64,000 nt of DNA from Zelopaecilomyces penicillatus. Its lineage: Eukaryota > Ascomycota > Sordariomycetes > Hypocreales > Pseudodiploosporaceae. The first letter of the stretch is position 1; every line of letters starts with the position of its first letter. Below the pieces are notes generated by a model. It did no database searches. It worked only from the letters and a program-made list of their open reading frames with translations, and had not been told where the DNA came from. The DNA lies in assembly GCA_005765155.1 (NCBI GenBank), contig VCCP01000004.1, positions 1,798,001-1,862,000 of the forward strand. Reading direction: 5' to 3'. Position numbers and translations under genes: made by a program. Shown here piece by piece: positions 60,650-64,000 of the stretch.

Positions 60650-61790
60650 TTATTTCTTTCCCCAGCCCAGCTTGTATAGTCTCTTCTGATGCCCTGCGAG
60701 ATTCTCAAATTTGGAGACACAGTTTGCAAGGGCATCGTCATTCCAACCAAGCGACTTATTGAGAATGAGATATGTGTATGCAAAAACCTCTGCGTCAAAG
60801 AGACCAGGCGAAGAAGTGCCAAAGAACCAGTCCTTGTCGTCTAGCAGGGTGGATAGAGAACGAAACGCGGCTTCGGCGTCTATGAGGAGCTGCTCGGGGG
60901 AGATGTGTGGTCGGCGGGTGGTTTTGAGGATCTCGGCGGAGGCTGCAGCGCTGAGGGTGGTGCGTAGCGGGAGGCGGAGGAGGACGGATGATGGGAGGTA
61001 GAGATTCTTGAGGAGGGTGGCGTTGGCGGGGAGGAGGTAGAGGGTGTATAGCTGTTGGTTGGGTTTTGGCAGAGCCCAGGTGGTCAGTTATTATGAAATC
61101 GTCTTGAAAATGCGAAAGGCAGAGGTTGGTCGGTGGGAGGGGGAGGGTTCATAATAGCATACCCAGGCGGGACGTATGTTTTGTGCTATGAGAGCACGGT
61201 AGGCCTCCACTCGCGACGTGGGATCTTGGGGGACGTTGAAAGAAGTCTGGTCCCGTGCGTATTTGGCGATGTTGTCTGACGTCAAAGGCGTGGGCGGCTG
61301 TGCATTTGATTGCGAGGATGAAGGCGGGAGCAAGAAGGGCAGCGCCCCGGACGGTGAGGCATGGTTACTAGACGGCACGAGCTCAACAGACACACCAGCT
61401 ATTCGCAGGAAAGTCTAATATCAAAGGTAAGGTTAAGTTATTTAGCATTTGGGCCTCTATTTGTTTCTCTCCTTTTCGTGAATTTTGGTGAAGAGCAGTT
61501 TTTCGTCTTACCTGCCACTTTAAACAGGAGGGGTTGAAGCTCGGGCGGCCCTTGAGCGCATCGCTTTCGCTGGCGAAGACGAACAGCCGCGGGCGACTGG
61601 AGGCGCAGTCGGGCGCGCGGGCGGGTAGGGTGTCGGGCTGGTAGACGGCGAGGGGGAAGAGCTTGAAGAGCTCGCGTATAGGAGCGGGAACAGCGAACAG
61701 GCCGGGTCGCGAGTCGGCTGCGCTCGTCGTTGTCGTGGCAGTAGTAGTGGTAGTGGTGGTGGTGGTGGCGGTGGTGGTCGCTATAGCCAT
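60650..61790 (-). CDS. Metaxin-family mitochondrial outer-membrane protein (SAM complex type)
   Basis: Model complement(join(60650..61051,61163..61414,61512..61790)), 310 residues. Three exons, all phase 0; introns of 97 nt (GTAAGA...ATTAG) and 111 nt (GTATGC...ACAG). The start at 61790 is followed by a Thr-run (MAIATTTATTTTT), encoded by an ACC/ACT repeat. Residues about 50-125 form a thioredoxin-like metaxin/Tom37 N-terminal domain (FNPSCLKWQTFLRIAGVSVE). Residues about 160-305 form a GST-C-like helical domain ending in the metaxin signature WFFGTSSPGLFDAEVFAY and NLAGHQKRLYK. Metaxins (Sam35, Sam37, Mtx1/2) are cytosol-facing subunits of the sorting and assembly machinery that inserts beta-barrels into the outer membrane. 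Which of Sam35 or Sam37 it corresponds to is not settled. No C-terminal membrane anchor is seen. Confidence 0.78.
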
Positions 61791-63609
61791 GGCAGAATGC
61801 TTGAATGGTATCGATGGTTGGTTGGGTTTCAGGAGGGGGATGACACGTCCCAAGGATGTGGTTTGGATCGCAGAGAGAGTAGGAGTCGTCGGTCGAGGCT
61901 GTTTGCCAATGGCTCAAGGAGAAACACTTTTGTAAATGGTTGTGATGCCGCAGAAGAGTTTGGAAAAGGGTAGCAAATTCAGGGAAGAATGGGATAGCCA
62001 GGAAGCGTTTGTTGATGGGGACAAAGCGGCCTTCACGGACAGTCGGTCGCTTGTGTTGAGAAGGGAAAACGGGGGGGCGGCCCAAGTCGCGTAACGGGGC
62101 GTGTTCAGGAGAAGACTAATTTCAAAACGGACCTTGCTCTTGAATAGGATTATAAACGGAATGCAAGAGGGGTTTAGCGTTGGGTTTTGGGTCATGCACA
62201 ACAACGGCTTGGCATCAGATTAGAACGGGCTGTATTTCCCCACAGATGGGTTTGGTTGGCTTGGGTTGGTTGCTCCCCCACACACAAACAAGGAGAAAAA
62301 GGAAATACAAATTCGGGGTCGAGACATTGAACCGGCTGCTAAGTAATTAGGCATTGAGTGACATGCCATGGGTGACTGACAAGACGCACCATTTTGGGCA
62401 GCGAAGGAGGTGGTGGGCGCTACCTGACGTATAGTAGTGTACAGGTGTCCTCCTGATCTGAGATGTTGGGGGTAAGCATGGAGGGTTTTGTGTGAGACAC
62501 CATGGGTGAGATGGGCTTGGGAAACACTGAGGTTTGATCTAACTAGAATAGAGGTAAGTAAAAACCCCTTTTGAACGGTGGTAACACTCAGTTTTTAAAG
62601 GGACGAAGCTATGTACGGTTTCATGAGCGAGATATACATGATGGACTGATCGGTCAGGAGTACCGGTAGACCTGAAAGAAGACGAGATAATGGACAAGCG
62701 TTCCTCTGCGAGTTTAGACGTTGGGCCAAAACTTACGTCAAAATAAGAGTCTTACATCAAACTCCGGCCATGACGCGCTCGACATTCAGTCCGTCTCCTC
62801 TACATAGATAGTGTTATGTGTAAATACATGGGCGTACAGAAACATGGGTCTTCCCCCCTAGGAGCGCATGAATGCATGTTTTTTTGCTGGGGGCCCCAAA
62901 TGCCGCAACGGCCATGTCCGGCGCTGCAGCATTTGGCATCCACAATTACGGAGGATAATCTCAGCTTCCGTCTCATCCAAGTAATGCAGGGTCAACGGGG
63001 TGGCGAAAAAAATGAAATAAAACGCCGATATAGGATATTACATTACCTGGACGATTTGGATTGATGCTGTATTTACCTGTCTAGCAGATGGTGTGTTGTA
63101 GTTTGATCAATTGAGAGGGTTGTCTGTAGGTATCTATTTAGTTTGTTTTCATCTTCAAGATATAAAATTATCTACAAAATTATCTAGGCATTGCAGGTCG
63201 AATCCCAACAGGCATTCGGATAGAAGGGCATAAGGTGAACAAAGCAAGGCTATTGAGTTTGCGCCTGTTAATCACTTTTCCTGCTATATAATGATAGGTC
63301 TCGCACTATATGAGATGCACATACAAAGGTTATCTGCACATCTAGAATTAGCTTTCAAAGATGCTCTAGACCAATTTTCTTCTAGCTCTCAACTTTAGGT
63401 TTCAGTCTATTTATTTAAACTGTATTTCCAGCATCTTTGTGCCAGTTCTCACACTCCTCCATTACATGCCTCCTACCTTACTTCACAACTACCACTTTCC
63501 TTATAAAATGACATAAAGTCCACCTTACGGATTTGTCCCAAGTATCTCTCGCTTTTCAACACTTTTAATTAACACCACGTGGTCTTACACAGCGCATCAT
63601 CTGACAAAA
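61791..63609. other. Intergenic region, becoming AT-rich toward the last gene
   Basis: Promoter side of the metaxin-like gene (near 61791) and upstream region of the partial gene at 63610. The DNA from about 63.06 kb on is clearly more AT-rich than the rest of the window, with a TATATAA at about 63283-63290. Open frames are short; none is supportable. Confidence 0.5.
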
Positions 63610-64000
63610 ATGGGCTTCTTGTATGAAGATATCTTTGGACACGACTTCTTTGACGACTGCAATGAGCCCCTCACCGGATCTCAGGTGTACCTCCCGGAAT
63701 TCTTCCCATGCGAGAACTGCAAAAGCCGGGACAAGCTATTTTGCTCGTCTCAAAACAGACTGACTATTCAGCAACGGGAAAAAGAAATACGCGCCTCTCC
63801 TGTTCACCCCAAGCCGATAAAGGTATCCAACAATAGCTACCATGTCTCTCGCGATCTTTTAGCAATGGACATTATTATTCCTGTTGATGATGACGAAGTG
63901 TTGAACAGAGTTATTATACGACCAAAACATGCACCGCCAAATATTCCCACATTTATTAACAAACCAAGCCACTTCTTCCAGGTTCTCAACTCACTCGGTG
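63610..64000 (+). CDS. Partial gene of unknown function, cut by the window edge
   Basis: An ATG in the context CAAAAATGG at 63610 opens a frame of 130 codons that is still open at the last base. The protein begins MGFLYEDIFGHDFFDDCNEP, has a C-x2-C-x7-C cluster (34, 37, 45; CENCKSRDKLFC) that could bind metal, and then Ile/Pro/Asp-rich sequence (AMDIIIPVDDDEVLNRVIIR). There is no signal peptide. I recognise no family. Codon use is more A/T-ending than in the other genes of the window and the upstream DNA is AT-rich, which fits an accessory or lineage-specific gene, but the fragment is short. It could contain an intron beyond the edge. Confidence 0.55.
   Translation, partial: MGFLYEDIFGHDFFDDCNEPLTGSQVYLPEFFPCENCKSRDKLFCSSQNRLTIQQREKEIRASPVHPKPIKVSNNSYHVSRDLLAMDIIIPVDDDEVLNRVIIRPKHAPPNIPTFINKPSHFFQVLNSLG

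Noticed and set aside
63190..63215. B-box-like GGTCGAATCCC
   Set aside because: The T-loop lacks TTC, flanking arms do not pair, and no A-box lies at the right distance.

Overview
The window looks like nuclear DNA of a filamentous ascomycete, most likely a Sordariomycete and plausibly Hypocreales. This rests on short spliceosomal introns (about 54-183 nt) with GTAAGT-like donors and YAG acceptors, compact genes separated by multi-kilobase intergenic DNA rich in TAGGTAGG motifs, homopolymer C/G tracts and pyrimidine runs, and a set of conserved fungal genes. No bacterial features, rRNA, convincing tRNA, CRISPR array or intact transposon was found. Splice models were built by hand from donor, acceptor and reading-frame agreement; gene names are from recognition of protein families, not from searches.

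Layout. 1.9-5.3 kb (+): a secreted-then-anchored CFEM-like receptor-type protein with a long disordered cytoplasmic tail. 5.7-11.6 kb (-): a very large (about 1,900 residues) membrane protein, an MFS-like 12-TM domain behind a 1,200-residue Cys-repeat-containing N-terminus, whose 5' end carries an unexplained in-frame TAG. 11.6-28.1 kb: a 16.5-kb stretch with only one supportable gene, a 77-residue Cys/His-rich protein at 16.2-16.4 kb (-). 28.1-32.6 kb (-): a Pom1-type DYRK kinase. 33.8-35.1 kb: a possible decayed gene plus a strong inverted repeat. 35.4-37.0 kb (+): a Pex23/Pex30-like dysferlin-domain peroxin, convergent with geranylgeranyl-diphosphate synthase (37.5-38.7 kb, -). 40.4-40.9 kb (-): a weak cryptic gene candidate. 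42.1-43.1 kb (+): the septation-initiation-network protein Cdc14, convergent with a Cys-rich single-TM surface protein (43.7-45.1 kb, -). 48.3-49.8 kb (-): indoleamine 2,3-dioxygenase. 49.8-54.6 kb: intergenic, with two copies of an unusual palindromic site. 54.6-55.5 kb (+): INO80 subunit Ies4-like. 57.6-60.0 kb (+): Vid30/Gid1-like SPRY-LisH-CTLH protein, convergent with a metaxin-family mitochondrial import protein (60.7-61.8 kb, -). 63.6 kb to the edge (+): a partial unrecognised gene.

The genes are mostly independent housekeeping functions (polarity and cytokinesis: Pom1, Cdc14; organelles: Pex23-like, metaxin; isoprenoids: GGPPS; NAD precursor synthesis: IDO; proteolysis: Vid30; chromatin: Ies4). 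There is no sign of a secondary-metabolite cluster, despite GGPPS. The parts most worth a second look are the gene-poor 16.5 kb with its lone small gene, the giant MFS-like protein and its start, and the paired palindromes upstream of the IDO gene.
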